From Paludisphaera mucosa (GTDB taxonomy: Bacteria > Planctomycetota > Planctomycetia > Isosphaerales > Isosphaeraceae): a stretch of 64,000 nucleotides of DNA. Shown here one piece after another: positions 16,924 to 26,408 of the stretch. The notes beneath the pieces were generated by a model. The model saw only the letters and a list, made by a program, of their open reading frames with translations. It did not search any database and had not been told where the DNA came from. Made by a program: the position numbers and the translations under genes. The stretch lies in assembly GCF_029589435.1 (NCBI RefSeq), contig NZ_JARRAG010000001.1:172808-236807 (forward strand). The letters are read 5' to 3'. Positions within the stretch are counted from its first letter, which is position 1. Every line of letters starts with the position of its first letter.

Positions 16924-17454
16924 TCACGACCGCTCGTCGACCCGCCAGGCGCGGAACCCGAAGGCGTAGACGACCGCGCCAAGGGCGATCAGGTAGCCCG
17001 CGATCAGGACCAGCCCCTCGGCGAGCGGCAGGCGGGGCGGGTCCTCGCGATGCGCCCGGACGATCTCCAGGTGGACCGCCAGGAAGAGAGCGGTCGTCGC
17101 GGCGGCGATCGCCAGGCCCAGCGCCGACAGGCGGTCGAGCGTCTCGCGGCGACGCTCGGGCGCGAGCCAGTACTCCCGGTTGGGGAGGTTGATCATCTCG
17201 TCGGGCACGACCCGCGCCAGGTTGACGGGGACGGCGCAGAAGATCGCGACCGCCGCCGCGCCGAGCAGCAGGATCGCCGCGTAGGCGGGCCGCGACGACC
17301 AGCCGTCGGCGCGGCCGTCCGCCGCGAAGTGCGAGGCCACCCGGGCCGGCAGCCGCGAATAGGTCGCCGCCACCGCGACGACCAGCGCCCCGTACGTCGC
17401 CGCGAGGGCGAGGGCCGTCGTCTTCAGGGGGTTGCGGTCCGGTCCCGCGCTCAC
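16924..17454 (-). CDS. DUF1648/SdpI-like membrane protein
   Basis: 176 residues from GTG 17454, which overlaps the ftsK stop as GTGA. Four hydrophobic segments; between the first two lies LPARVASHFAADGRADGWSSR (about 31-51), the DUF1648 signature with its conserved P-x-H-F and G-x-x-D-G-W pattern. DUF1648 is found in SdpI-type immunity and related membrane proteins of unknown role. Here the tight overlap with ftsK suggests it is simply the last gene of the housekeeping run. Confidence 0.82.
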   Translation of the reverse strand: MSAGPDRNPLKTTALALAATYGALVVAVAATYSRLPARVASHFAADGRADGWSSRPAYAAILLLGAAAVAIFCAVPVNLARVVPDEMINLPNREYWLAPERRRETLDRLSALGLAIAAATTALFLAVHLEIVRAHREDPPRLPLAEGLVLIAGYLIALGAVVYAFGFRAWRVDERS

Positions 17455-19787
17455 GCGGCCGCCCCGTTCGAGTCGCCGGACGCGTCGCCGCCTTCGGCCC
17501 CGCCCTTGAGGGCCTCCCACTCTTCCCAGGTGTAGAGCACCTCGCGGGCGGAGCCGCTCTTGAACTCGCCGACGATGCCGTCCTCGGCCATGAAGTCGAT
17601 GAGCCGCGAGGCCCGGCCGTAGCCGATGCCCAGGGCGCGCTGGAGGAGCGAGGAGGAGCCCCGGCCCTCGCGGATCACGACCTCGATGGCGGGCTCGTAC
17701 AGGTCGTCGCGCTCCTTGAGGGCCGACCCGCGCTCCTTGCCCGAGGGGCCGCCCACGTTGAGCTGCATCATCTCGCGGCTGTACTCGGCCGGGTACTGGC
17801 TGAGGTACTCGGTGACGCGGTTCAGCTCGGCGTCGGAGACGTACGTCCCCTGCGCCCGGACGATCTGCGAGGTGCCGGGGATCAGGAAGAGCATGTCGCC
17901 GTTGCCCAGCAGCTTGTCGGCGCCCATCTCGTCGAGCACGACCCGCGAGTCGCTCCGGCTGGCGACCTGGAAGGCGATGCGGGCCGGCATGTTCCCCTTG
18001 ATCAAACCCGTGACGACGTCCACCGTCGGCTTCTGGGTCGCCAGGATCAGGTGCATGCCGACGGCCCGCGACTTCTGGGCGAGCCGCACGATGTGCTGCT
18101 CTACCTCCTTGCCGGCGGTCATCATCAGCTCGGCGATCTCGTCGGCGACGATGACGATGTAGGGCATGAACGTGGGGATCCGCGCCGCCTCCTCGTCGTC
18201 CTCGGGCTGCATCCGGGCGAGGATCTCGTCGGGCCCCAGCGCGTTGAACGACGAGATGTTGCGGACCCCGGCGCGGGCGAGGAACCCGTAGCGCTCGTCC
18301 ATCTTGTCGCAGGCCCAGGCCAGGATCGACTCGGCCTTCTTCATGTCGGTGACGACCGGGTGCATCAGGTGCGGGATCTTCTTGAACTGCGAGAGCTCGA
18401 CCACCTTGGGGTCGATCATGATCATCTTGACCTCGTCGGGGCGACGGGTCATGAGGATCGAGAGGATCATCGCGTTCAGGCAGACCGACTTGCCCGTGCC
18501 GGTCCGGCCGGCGATCAGCAGGTGGGGCATGTCGGCCATGTCGAACGCCATCGGCGTCCCCTTGACGTCCTTGCCCAGGAACAGCGGGATGCGGCACTTG
18601 GAGAGGGTCCGCTCGACCCCCTCGATCACCTCGCCGAGCCGGACCATCGTGCGGCGGTCGTTGGGGACCTCGATGCCGACCGTCGTCTTGCCCGGGATCG
18701 GCGCGACGATGCGGACCGTCTGCACCGCCAGGGCGATCGCCAGGTCGTCGGCCAGGCCGGCGATCCGCGAGACCCGCAGGCCCGCCTCCAGCTCGATCTC
18801 GAACTGGGTGATGACCGGCCCGGTGTCGATCTGGACGACCCGCACCTGATAGCCGAAGTCCAGCAGCGTCCGCTCCAGCAGCATCGCGCGGGCGTGGATC
18901 TGGGCCTCGTGCTCTTGCACCTGCGGCGGCGCGGCCGGCTCCAGCAGCTCGAACGGCGGGAGCTGGTACGGCGACCCGGGGTCGATCTTGGGATACGAGT
19001 GCGCCGCGTGCGCGACGGCCGGGACCTGGGCCTGCGGCGGCCGCGCCGGCGGCAGGGCCGGGCCGCGCTGGACGAGGGGGCCGGGGCGGGCGGCGACCTC
19101 GGTGAAGACCGCGCCCCGGGGGAGGGCCGCCCGGGGGGCGTGGTCGTTCCCCAGGGCCTGCGGGGCGGGCTGCCAGTCGGCGAGGGCCGGCACCCCCGCG
19201 ATGGGGGCGGGCTCGCGACGCCGCCGCCGCAAGAGGCCGGGGATCAGCGCGGACAGTTCCTGGGCCGGCAGCGAGACGAGGGCCTCCTGGCAGAGCGCCG
19301 CGCCGAAGAGGGCGGCGGCGGCCAGGATCAGGAGCATCCCCGCCAGGCCGAAGTGGCTCTCCAGGGCGGCGACGGCCATGGCGCCGGCGTAGCCGCCGGG
19401 GCCGACCGGCGCGCTGGGGCGCAGGCCCGCGGCGAACTTGTCGATCAAGGCGGCGGCGACGGTCAGGACGAGCAGGAAGCCGACGGCCGGCGCGACTCGG
19501 TCGGCCGGTCGGCGGGCGCGGGCGACCAGCAGGTTGAGCGCGAGGAGCGCCCCCAGGGCGAGCCACGACGCCCAGCCGAATGCCTGGTGGACGAGGTGGG
19601 CCAATCGGGCCCCCACCGGCCCGCAGGGGTTGGCGAGCTGCGCCGTCGCGGCGGCCGCGTCGGGCCGGCCGCGGCCGGGCAGGGCGTCGGCCGGGTCGTA
19701 GCCGACGAGGCTGAGCGCCAGGAAGAGGTTGAGGATCAGGAAGGCGAGCCCGGGGGCCGAGCGGAACAGGCGCTGTCGCAGAAGCAT
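17451..19787 (-). CDS. ftsK: DNA translocase FtsK/SpoIIIE
   Basis: 778 residues from ATG 19787, chosen because GGGGGGA lies three bases upstream; the frame is open further but without support. Four or five N-terminal membrane helices (about 12-175), a Pro/Ala-rich linker (190-285), then the motor: IPGKTTVGIEVPN, Walker A GRTGTGKS (about 424-431), Walker B-type VIVADEIAELMM, and IRLILATQKP-like MHLILATQKP. The C-terminal winged-helix gamma domain (about 700-760: SSLLQRALGIGYGRASRLIDF) reads oriented DNA sites. It pumps chromosomal DNA during segregation at division. Notable because planctomycetes lack FtsZ, yet keep ftsK. Confidence 0.95.
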   Translation of the reverse strand: MLLRQRLFRSAPGLAFLILNLFLALSLVGYDPADALPGRGRPDAAAATAQLANPCGPVGARLAHLVHQAFGWASWLALGALLALNLLVARARRPADRVAPAVGFLLVLTVAAALIDKFAAGLRPSAPVGPGGYAGAMAVAALESHFGLAGMLLILAAAALFGAALCQEALVSLPAQELSALIPGLLRRRRREPAPIAGVPALADWQPAPQALGNDHAPRAALPRGAVFTEVAARPGPLVQRGPALPPARPPQAQVPAVAHAAHSYPKIDPGSPYQLPPFELLEPAAPPQVQEHEAQIHARAMLLERTLLDFGYQVRVVQIDTGPVITQFEIELEAGLRVSRIAGLADDLAIALAVQTVRIVAPIPGKTTVGIEVPNDRRTMVRLGEVIEGVERTLSKCRIPLFLGKDVKGTPMAFDMADMPHLLIAGRTGTGKSVCLNAMILSILMTRRPDEVKMIMIDPKVVELSQFKKIPHLMHPVVTDMKKAESILAWACDKMDERYGFLARAGVRNISSFNALGPDEILARMQPEDDEEAARIPTFMPYIVIVADEIAELMMTAGKEVEQHIVRLAQKSRAVGMHLILATQKPTVDVVTGLIKGNMPARIAFQVASRSDSRVVLDEMGADKLLGNGDMLFLIPGTSQIVRAQGTYVSDAELNRVTEYLSQYPAEYSREMMQLNVGGPSGKERGSALKERDDLYEPAIEVVIREGRGSSSLLQRALGIGYGRASRLIDFMAEDGIVGEFKSGSAREVLYTWEEWEALKGGAEGGDASGDSNGAAA

Positions 19788-19949
19788 GGGTCCCCCCGAA
19801 CGCCCCGCGGCGGCGGCCGCCTCGCGGCGGCCCCTCGGCGCGGAATCCCACCAAGTCGATGACGGAGTCGGCATCCCCTGTCATCGGACGGACGGTCGCG
19901 CCGGCTTCGGGGGAATCGCGCCCGCCGCGGGGTCAGGCGCGGGTCGCGC

Positions 19950-20222
19950 TCATTCCGCCGCCTGGGTAAGGTCGACCGTGCCGCCGTCGGCGTCGTAGTC
20001 CTCGGTCGCCTCGGTGGTCTGGAGCTTGCCGGTCATGTCGAGGTAGATCTTGTCCTGCATGATCTCCTGGATCACCATCGAGATCTTGTCGAGGCCGCGG
20101 CCGTCGATCAGCGGGCGGGCCCCCTGGTTCAGGGCGATCATCCGCTTCTGGATCAGGGTCGAGAGCTTGAACCGGCCGCCCACCTTGTTGACGATCTCTT
20201 CTTCCTTCAGTTCTTCAATCAT
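19950..20222 (-). CDS. rpoZ: RNA polymerase omega subunit
   Basis: 90 residues from ATG 20222. The omega core is visible: [20 protein letters not shown] (residues 10-29) followed by [10 protein letters not shown], with an acidic C-terminus. Omega binds and stabilises the beta-prime subunit. It follows gmk with an 8-base overlap, the classical yicC-gmk-rpoZ order seen in many bacteria, which strongly supports the call. Confidence 0.92.
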   Translation of the reverse strand: MIEELKEEEIVNKVGGRFKLSTLIQKRMIALNQGARPLIDGRGLDKISMVIQEIMQDKIYLDMTGKLQTTEATEDYDADGGTVDLTQAAE

Positions 20223-20850
20223 GGTCGATCCCGTCTCCACAGAGGTGTCCCGCGAGCGTCGCGACGAGCGCGTCGACGCAGGTTTCCAGATCGTCGTTCA
20301 CGAGTTGGACGTCGTAGCCTTCGGCGGCCTCGATCTCGCGGCGGGCGTTGGCCAGCCGGCGGGCGATCGTGGCGTCGTCGTCGGTCCCCCGCTCCCGCAG
20401 ACGCGTCTCGAGCGCCGCGAGCGAGGGGGCCTGGACGAAGATGAGCAGGGCGTTGGGGACCTTGCGGCGGACCTGGAAGCCGCCCTGGACGTCGATCACC
20501 AGGACCACGCAGATCCCCCGGGCCAGGGCCTCGCGGACCGGCCCGGCCGGCGTGCCGTACCAGGCGCCGTGGACCTCGGCCGATTCCAGAAGGTCGTCGC
20601 GGAGCGCCTCGAATTCCTCGGGGCCGACGAAGTCGTAGTCCAGGCCCGGGACCTCGCCCTCGCGGGGGGCGCGGGTGGTCGCCGAGATCGAACGCCGGAC
20701 CCTGGGCCCGGCGCGGTCGAGCAGGCGGTGGACCAGGGTGCTCTTGCCGGCGCCCGAGGCGCCCGACAGGACCACCAGGCGGCCCGGCAGCGTCGTCCAG
20801 TCCGTCTCCCCCGCTTCGGCTTCCACGTCGGCCCTCGCGATGGTCGTCAT
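20215..20850 (-). CDS. gmk: Guanylate kinase
   Basis: 211 residues. ATG 20850 overlaps the yicC stop as ATGA. P-loop GASGAGKST at 30-38, then [19 protein letters not shown], the GMP-binding segment, and DVQGG with the Asp of the catalytic lid region. Converts GMP plus ATP to GDP plus ADP. About 20 residues precede the usual start of the domain, so translation could begin later, but the overlap favours this start. It overlaps rpoZ by eight bases. Confidence 0.95.
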   Translation of the reverse strand: MTTIARADVEAEAGETDWTTLPGRLVVLSGASGAGKSTLVHRLLDRAGPRVRRSISATTRAPREGEVPGLDYDFVGPEEFEALRDDLLESAEVHGAWYGTPAGPVREALARGICVVLVIDVQGGFQVRRKVPNALLIFVQAPSLAALETRLRERGTDDDATIARRLANARREIEAAEGYDVQLVNDDLETCVDALVATLAGHLCGDGIDHD

Positions 20851-21704
20851 TCGACGTTCTGCACCAGCTCCCGGATCCGCTCCAGGACGCCCTTGATCTC
20901 GACCACGATCCGGCTGATCTCGACGTCGTTCGACTTCGAGCCCACGGTGTTGACCTCGCGGCCCATCTCCTGGACCACGAATTCGAGCTTCCGGCCGCCG
21001 CTCTCGGGGCCGTCGAGGATCTCCTCGTACTGCTCCAGGTGGGCCCGCAGCCGGACCAGCTCCTCCGAGACGTCGCTGCGATCGGCGAGGATGGCGACCT
21101 CGCGGATCAGGTCCTTGGCGTCGATCGCGACGCCGTATTCCTGCACCAGCGCCTGGACGCGCTCGGTCAGCCGCTTCTGGTACGACTGGACGAGCAGGGG
21201 GGCGCGGTCGGCGACGCGGGCGAGCGACTCGCGGATCGAGCGGACCAGGGCCAGCAGCTCGGCGGCCATCGCCGCCCCCTCGCGCGCCCGGGCGGCCTCG
21301 AAATTCTTGAGGGCCTCGGTCGCCACCCTGGCGATGACGGGCCACTCGCCGGCGACGTCGGGCGCGGCGGTCCGGAACTCCTCGACGATCCCGGGGAGGC
21401 CCAGCAGGGCGCCCAGGTCGACCGGGCCGCCCCCCAGGCGTTCGAGCTGCTCGCGGTAGCTGGCCAGGGCGACCTGGTTGAGCCGGTAGTCCTCGACCTT
21501 GCGGGGCCGCTCGATCCGGACCGACACCTGCACCGTGCCGCGGCGGGCGTATTCGCGGGCGAGCTGCTCCAGCTCGGGCTCGAGGCGGCCGTAGGGGTCG
21601 TTGATCTTGGCGCTGATCTTGAGGTGCCGGTTGTTCACCGAGCGCACCTCGGCCGTGATCGCCAGGCCCGCCTCCTGCGCCCGAGCCTCCCCGAATCCGG
21701 TCAT
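20847..21704 (-). CDS. yicC: YicC family endoribonuclease-like stress protein
   Basis: 285 residues from ATG 21704, which gives the family's invariant MTGFG start; E. coli YicC is 287. The N-terminal YicC domain (SVNNRHLKISAKI, residues 22-34) and the C-terminal DUF1813 part (KLEFVVQEMGREVNTVGSKS) are both present. YicC proteins have endoribonuclease activity in E. coli and are linked to stationary-phase survival. Neighbour order secG-yicC-gmk-rpoZ; ATGA overlap with gmk. Confidence 0.94.
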   Translation of the reverse strand: MTGFGEARAQEAGLAITAEVRSVNNRHLKISAKINDPYGRLEPELEQLAREYARRGTVQVSVRIERPRKVEDYRLNQVALASYREQLERLGGGPVDLGALLGLPGIVEEFRTAAPDVAGEWPVIARVATEALKNFEAARAREGAAMAAELLALVRSIRESLARVADRAPLLVQSYQKRLTERVQALVQEYGVAIDAKDLIREVAILADRSDVSEELVRLRAHLEQYEEILDGPESGGRKLEFVVQEMGREVNTVGSKSNDVEISRIVVEIKGVLERIRELVQNVE

Positions 21705-21835
21705 GCTGAGCAGCAAAGGCGGCCTCGTCGGTCGGTGTCGAAGAACGGTCGAAGCGAGGCGGTGGTCGTCCGCCTCGCTTCCTGTGGGTCTCGTCGCGTT
21801 CGGCCCGGCGTCCGGGCTTCCGCCCGGGTCGGGGT

Positions 21836-22315
21836 TCACTTGGGCGTCGGCGGCGGGTCGTTGCCGGGGGTCAGCGGGAAGGTGCTGGCGTCCGGGATCG
21901 CCGGGACCTTCTCGGCCGGGGCGGTCGGCGCGGGGGCCGCGACGGGGGAGGCCCCCGGCGTCGTCGTCGTGGTCGCGCCGCCGGCGTCGACGGGCGCGGC
22001 CGCGGGCGGGACGGCCGACTTGTTCGTCAGGTCGCGGGTGCGCGACGTCGCCGCGTCGTCGAAGAGGGACGAGCCCTGCTGGCTGCTGGTCAGGATCACG
22101 AGCAGCATCGTCATCAGGATCCAGATGGACGCCGCGACGATGGTGATCCGGGTGAACGTGTCGCCGGCCTTGGTGCCGAAAGCGCTGGAGCCCCCCGCGC
22201 CGCCGAAGGCGCCGGCCAGGCCGCCCCCCTTGCCGCGCTGGATCAAAACCAGGCAGATGAGGAACAGCGACAGCAGGACGAGGATCGTGTTGAAGATGGC
22301 GGTCAGTACGGCCAC
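21836..22315 (-). CDS. secG: Preprotein translocase subunit SecG
   Basis: 159 residues from GTG 22315. Two membrane helices (about 4-24 and 55-76) flank the SecG loop [20 protein letters not shown]. The remainder is an unusually long Ala/Pro/Thr-rich tail of about 75 residues, longer than the usual 75-110-residue SecG. SecG assists SecYE during protein export. It lies between tpiA and yicC on the same strand, an order seen in many bacteria for tpiA-secG. Confidence 0.92.
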   Translation of the reverse strand: MAVLTAIFNTILVLLSLFLICLVLIQRGKGGGLAGAFGGAGGSSAFGTKAGDTFTRITIVAASIWILMTMLLVILTSSQQGSSLFDDAATSRTRDLTNKSAVPPAAAPVDAGGATTTTTPGASPVAAPAPTAPAEKVPAIPDASTFPLTPGNDPPPTPK

Positions 22316-22373
22316 GATGGGAATCCTTTGGTCTCGGTCGGGGTCGGGGGCGATGTCGGGCGTCGGGATCCGA

Positions 22374-23156
22374 TCACGACTTGCCGGCCGCCGTGACGTC
22401 CCGGCCCGCCTTGATGATGGCGAGGAAGTCGGCGGCCTTGAGGGCGGCGCCGCCGACCAGGGCGCCGTCGATGTCCGGGCGGCTCAGAAGCTCGGCGGCG
22501 TTGTCGGGCTTGACGCTCCCCCCATACTGGACGACGACCCGGGCGGCCGTCGCCTCGCCGAAGACCTGGGTCAGCCAGCCCCGGATGTAGGCGTGCACCG
22601 CCTGCGCCTGCTCGGGCGAGGCGGTCAGGCCGGTGCCGATCGCCCAGACCGGCTCGTACGCCAGCACGACGCCCGCCATCTCCTCGTTCGAGAGCCCGGC
22701 GAGCGAGCCGGTGAGCTGCTCCAGCAGGACTTCCTCGGTCTTCTCGGACAGCCGCTCCTCCTTGGTCTCGCCGATGCAGACGATCGGGATCAGCTTGGCG
22801 GCCAGGGCGGCCTTGAGCTTGCTGTTGACGTGGGCGTTGGTCTCGCCCATGCCGTGGCGACGCTCGCTGTGGCCGAGGATGACGTGGGTGCAGCCCACGT
22901 CGACGAGCATCGGCCCGGAGATCTCGCCCGTGAACGCGCCGTTGGACTCCCAGTAGAGGTCCTGCCCGGCCAGGCCGATCGGCGAGCCTTCCAGGACCCG
23001 GTCGACGGCGCCCAGGAAGACGAACGGGGGCGCGAGCGCCACGTGGACGTCGGTCGCCGAGCCCAGGCCGTTCTTGACCCCCTCGGCGAGGGCGGCGGCG
23101 GCCTCGGCCGTGGTGGGGTTCAGCTTCCAGTTGCCGGCGATCAGCAGCGTTCGCAT
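22374..23156 (-). CDS. tpiA: Triosephosphate isomerase
   Basis: 260 residues. Catalytic residues are all in place: Lys11 in GNWKLN, His96 in LGHSERR and Glu168 in [11 protein letters not shown]; the phosphate loop YGGSVKPDN is near 209-217. Interconverts glyceraldehyde 3-phosphate and dihydroxyacetone phosphate in glycolysis. The ATG shares one base with the aroF stop (TGATG), so the two are coupled. Confidence 0.97.
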   Translation of the reverse strand: MRTLLIAGNWKLNPTTAEAAAALAEGVKNGLGSATDVHVALAPPFVFLGAVDRVLEGSPIGLAGQDLYWESNGAFTGEISGPMLVDVGCTHVILGHSERRHGMGETNAHVNSKLKAALAAKLIPIVCIGETKEERLSEKTEEVLLEQLTGSLAGLSNEEMAGVVLAYEPVWAIGTGLTASPEQAQAVHAYIRGWLTQVFGEATAARVVVQYGGSVKPDNAAELLSRPDIDGALVGGAALKAADFLAIIKAGRDVTAAGKS

Positions 23157-24193
23157 CAGACCGAGACTCCTTCGCAGACGTCGATGGTCGCGCCCATCAG
23201 CTCGGCGAGCCGACGAAGCTCGGCCGTGAGGCGGGCGTATTGTTCGGGCAGCAGCGCCTGGGGGCCGTCGGAGAGCGCCTTCTCGGGGCAGGTGTGCACC
23301 TCGACGTGCACGCCGTCGGCCCCCGCCGCCACGGCCGCCCGCGCCATCGCCGGGATCAGCTCGGGCCGGCCCGTCGCGTGGCTGGGGTCGACGATGATCG
23401 GCAGGTGGCTCAAACCCTTGACGTTGGGGACGATCGACAGGTCCAGGGTGTTCCGCGTCGAGTCCTCGAACGTCCGGATCCCGCGTTCGCAGAGGATGAC
23501 CTCGCGGTTCCCCTGGGCCAGGATGTACTCGGCCGACATCAACAGGTCCTTGACCGTCGCGCTCATCCCGCGCTTGATCAGGACGGGGAGCCGGACCTTG
23601 CCGACCTCCTTCAAGAGGTCGAAGTTCTGCATGTTGCGGGCGCCGATCTGGAACATGTCGGCGTACTTGGCGACCAGCTCGACCTGGCGCGGGTCCATGA
23701 CCTCGGTGACGACCGGCATGTGCAGCGCGTCGCCCACGCGGCGGAGGATCCGCAGGCCTTCCTCGCCCAGGCCCTGGAAGCTGTAGGGGCTGGTCCGGGG
23801 CTTGAACGCGCCGCCGCGGAGGATGTTGGCGCCGGCGTCGCGGACCTTGACCGCCGTCTCGTACAGCAGGTCCTCGCCCTCGATCGCGCAGGGGCCGGCG
23901 ATCATCGCCAGGTGGCCGCCGCCGATCCGGACGCCCTTGACGTCGAAGACCGAGTCCTCGGGGTGGAACTCGCGGCTGGCGAGCTTGAACGGCTTGAGGA
24001 TCGGCACCACCTGCTCGACCCCGGGGATCGCCTGCAGGGGCTCGACCTGCAGCTTGTCCTCGTCGCCGATGACGCCGATGATGGTGCGCGCGACCCCCTG
24101 GCTGAGGTGCGGGGTCAGCCCCAGCGCTTCGATCCGCTCCAGGACGTGCGCCACCACGTCGGGCGAGGAATGGGGCTTCAAGACGATGATCAT
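23156..24193 (-). CDS. aroF: 3-deoxy-7-phosphoheptulonate synthase (DAHP synthase, type I-beta)
   Basis: 345 residues from ATG 24193 ([10 protein letters not shown]). The N-terminal 70 residues form a ferredoxin-like regulatory domain, as in Thermotoga DAHP synthase. The catalytic barrel then shows [23 protein letters not shown], the Lys in [18 protein letters not shown] and VDPSHATG. Joins phosphoenolpyruvate and erythrose 4-phosphate, the first step of aromatic amino acid synthesis. The N-terminal domain suggests feedback control. No ribosome site is evident. It is the first gene of the leftward housekeeping run. Confidence 0.95.
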   Translation of the reverse strand: MIIVLKPHSSPDVVAHVLERIEALGLTPHLSQGVARTIIGVIGDEDKLQVEPLQAIPGVEQVVPILKPFKLASREFHPEDSVFDVKGVRIGGGHLAMIAGPCAIEGEDLLYETAVKVRDAGANILRGGAFKPRTSPYSFQGLGEEGLRILRRVGDALHMPVVTEVMDPRQVELVAKYADMFQIGARNMQNFDLLKEVGKVRLPVLIKRGMSATVKDLLMSAEYILAQGNREVILCERGIRTFEDSTRNTLDLSIVPNVKGLSHLPIIVDPSHATGRPELIPAMARAAVAAGADGVHVEVHTCPEKALSDGPQALLPEQYARLTAELRRLAELMGATIDVCEGVSV

Positions 24194-24365
24194 GGGACGC
24201 GGGTCTCGATCGAGTTCACTTCGTATTTCGGAAGGCTTCGGCCGGGCGCCGGGCGTGCAAGACGCGCGCAAACGAGCATCGACCCTCAGCGTGTGTGGGA
24301 GGACCATCCTACCGCATCCCACCCCCGGCGCGAAGCGCTCGCGCGAATTTCCCCGACCCTAAAAT

Positions 24366-24563
24366 CCTTCCCCCCTCGCGGGGGAAGGTGGTCCGAAGGA
24401 CCGGATGAGGGGGTGACGAGCACGGCCGCCGTCGCCCCATCGTGTTGCGGGATTACGGATTCCAACGCGGCCTCGCGCGGCCTCCCCCTCATCCGACCCC
24501 TGCGGGGTCTGCCTTCCCCCGCGAGGGGGGAAGGGGTCGGAGGACTTGAGGAACCGTCTCTCA
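24366..24563. repeat. Paired palindromic intergenic element (BIME-like)
   Basis: Two units face each other. Left (24366-24413): hairpin CCTTCCCCCC-TCGC-GGGGGAAGG, a small hairpin GGTCC-GAA-GGACC, then GGATGAGGGGG. Right (24481-24534) is its reverse complement in layout: CCCCCTCATCC, hairpin ACCCC-TGC-GGGGT, then the CCTTCCCCC/GGGGGAAGG hairpin. About 67 bases separate them. The right unit shares 39 identical bases with 6651-6689, and the block GGAACCGTCTCTCA (24550-24563) is shared too. It sits in the 441-base gap between aroF and the membrane protein; no gene is seen there. Confidence 0.82.
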
Positions 24564-24634
24564 TTTCGACACGTTTCGCCGCCGCCCTTCGGCCGGTGGT
24601 ATCGGGGCCGGCGCGCGGTCGGTTGTCGCGGGCC

Positions 24635-25393
24635 TCACGGCTGCGGTTTCGCGTCTCGCCGAGTCCCCCGCTTCTGTTCCTCGGTGGCCCGAATCAGCCT
24701 GAACATCGGCTCCGTTCGCCAGACCTCCTGTCGGGTCAGGTCGAACGATTCGTGGGTCAGTTCATACTTGTCGACCAGGGTCAGGGTGTGACGCCACCGC
24801 TCCCCTTCGCGGAACGTGAGCCTCGTGAAGTCGCCGGACAGGGATGCGGCCTGCATCTTTTCGGGGGGATAGCCCGAGCGGTGGACGTCCAGGCTGGAGC
24901 CGACGACGATCCAGAAGCCCGTATCGTCCTCCCAGTGCCCGACCCAGGTCTCGCGGTCGAACGCTCCCACGTCCCAGCGCGTGCCGGCCACGAAGGGGGT
25001 CTCGCCGCGAATCAGGCTCGTCGCCTCGGCCGCCAGCTCCGGGTACTGGGCGCGGTTTTCGTAGGTCGGCCGGTACTGGGCGTTCAGGCCCCGCCACGCC
25101 TTCAGGACGCGGTCCAGGCGGCCGTCCTCGATCTGCTCGATGGACGCCTCGATCAACGCCTTCGTCGCGGAGCCGAAATCCGCGTTGTACTGGAAGTGCG
25201 AAACGGCGGCCCCCAGGGCCCACGCCGCCACGGCCACGACCGCCGTCGCGGCGATCCCGAGCGCGATCCGCACCTTGCGGCCGCAGCGGAACTCGGACGC
25301 GAGCCACGCGACGGGGAATCCCATGACGGCCAGGATGAGGACGAGCCCGATAACAAACTCCGACAAAACTGAAGTCTCGTGGTCGGTCGTCAT
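24635..25393 (-). CDS. Membrane-anchored protein of unknown function
   Basis: 252 residues from ATG 25393. Two N-terminal hydrophobic segments (about 12-34 and 43-66) precede a soluble, Trp-rich domain (YRPTYENRAQYPEL, WDVGAFDRETWVGHWEDDTGFWIVVGSS). No family is recognised. The last 20 residues are basic. It is downstream of the TIGR03067 gene on the same strand with 42 bases between, so the two may be co-transcribed. Confidence 0.65.
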   Translation of the reverse strand: MTTDHETSVLSEFVIGLVLILAVMGFPVAWLASEFRCGRKVRIALGIAATAVVAVAAWALGAAVSHFQYNADFGSATKALIEASIEQIEDGRLDRVLKAWRGLNAQYRPTYENRAQYPELAAEATSLIRGETPFVAGTRWDVGAFDRETWVGHWEDDTGFWIVVGSSLDVHRSGYPPEKMQAASLSGDFTRLTFREGERWRHTLTLVDKYELTHESFDLTRQEVWRTEPMFRLIRATEEQKRGTRRDAKPQP

Positions 25394-25435
25394 TCCTCGT
25401 CCTGGCCTCGGCCCTATCGCTCGGTCATGGGTCGT

Positions 25436-25906
25436 CTACTTCTTCTCCCGCTTGAACTCGGAAAGGGCGCGGACGCTTCCCTCGCCCGCGGAGAATTCCG
25501 TGGGGCGGACGGGTCGGTCGGGCATGGCGAAGCAGATCCGCAACGTGTCGCCGTCGAGTTCGTAAATGCCAAGATAGACCACGCCCTTGTACTCGCCGCC
25601 GGCCACCTCGATGTCGATGGTCTTGGGCGTCCTGGTCGGGTCGAGCGACTTGGCCTTCCATTCGACGACGGTTTCGTCGCCCCGTCGCATCGTCCAGTTG
25701 CCATCCGCGTCGATGGCCCTGCGGGTGTCCTTCAAATCGGCTTCGAGGACCTTGAACCCGTTGTTCTCCGCCGACACCGGCCTCCATGTGCCGGCCATGG
25801 CCTTCAGCTCCTTCTTGGAAGCATCGTCCTGCGAGTCGCCGGAGGCGTCGGCCAAGCCCACCAGCAACAGGGCCGTCGCCAGAAACATCGAGGCCGTTCG
25901 TGGCAT
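25436..25906 (-). CDS. TIGR03067 domain secreted protein
   Basis: 156 residues from ATG 25906. A signal peptide covers residues 1-22 (SMFLATALLLVGLADASG). The mature part follows the TIGR03067 pattern common in planctomycetes: ELKAMAGTWRPVSAENNG near the start, then DGNWTMRRGDE, IYELDGDTLRICFA and PTEFSAGEGSVRALSEFKR at the end. These are small beta-rich exported proteins of unknown role, often in many copies. Codon use is less GC-rich than in the housekeeping genes. Confidence 0.85.
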   Translation of the reverse strand: MPRTASMFLATALLLVGLADASGDSQDDASKKELKAMAGTWRPVSAENNGFKVLEADLKDTRRAIDADGNWTMRRGDETVVEWKAKSLDPTRTPKTIDIEVAGGEYKGVVYLGIYELDGDTLRICFAMPDRPVRPTEFSAGEGSVRALSEFKREKK

Positions 25907-26408
25907 AGGTCGAAACTCCACGGGGTGGACTGACGGCTTTGCCGTCCTGTTCGCGGCTGGATCAGGACTCAACCTAACACAGGTCGCTCGTTTCGACGAT
26001 CCGGGCGGTCAGGATGTGGGCGATCCCGCTTCGCGGGCGGCTCCCCTCCGTCGTTCGCTTCGCTCCGTCGCTGCCGCAAGCTCGCCCCGGTCCGCCTATC
26101 GCGGGCGTTTTCCACGAGAGGAGAGGGCGATTTCGCCAGGCCCGCCCTGGGTTTGAGATCGCGTTCAAAAAATCGCCGAATCGGTGCCATGATCCTATTG
26201 TCGGGTCGATTTGCGCGGGCGCGTCGTGCCGGCAGATGAAGGCAGTCGGGGAGGGCGGAAAATGAAGACGTGTTTCGAGGGACGAAACCCGGAAAATCGA
26301 TCTTAAAATCAATGTTTATAGCGATTTATGGCCGATGGGTTCGTTGGTCGTGGTGACGGACGAAGCCGATTCGAAGCCAGTCGCGGCGGCGGGCCTGGGA
26401 GACGGCTC
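25907..26408. other. Intergenic region without a supportable gene
   Basis: 502 bases. The part 26020-26120 is built of short GC palindromes (CCGCTTCGCGG and a TTCGCTTCGCTCCGTCG stretch) of the sort scattered in such genomes. The part 26270-26335 is AT-rich (TTAAAATCAATGTTTATAG) and may hold a promoter for the TIGR03067 gene far upstream. A 112-codon open frame on the minus strand (25974-26312) has no coding character. Confidence 0.4.

Noticed and set aside
21039..25372. Two long plus-strand frames (915 and 710 codons) over yicC, secG, tpiA and aroF
   Set aside because: All four minus-strand genes carry catalytic or signature motifs; the plus frames are low-complexity shadows.
25974..26312. 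A 112-codon minus-strand frame in the 25.9-26.4 kb gap
   Set aside because: No ribosome site or motif, and it is made largely of short palindromes.
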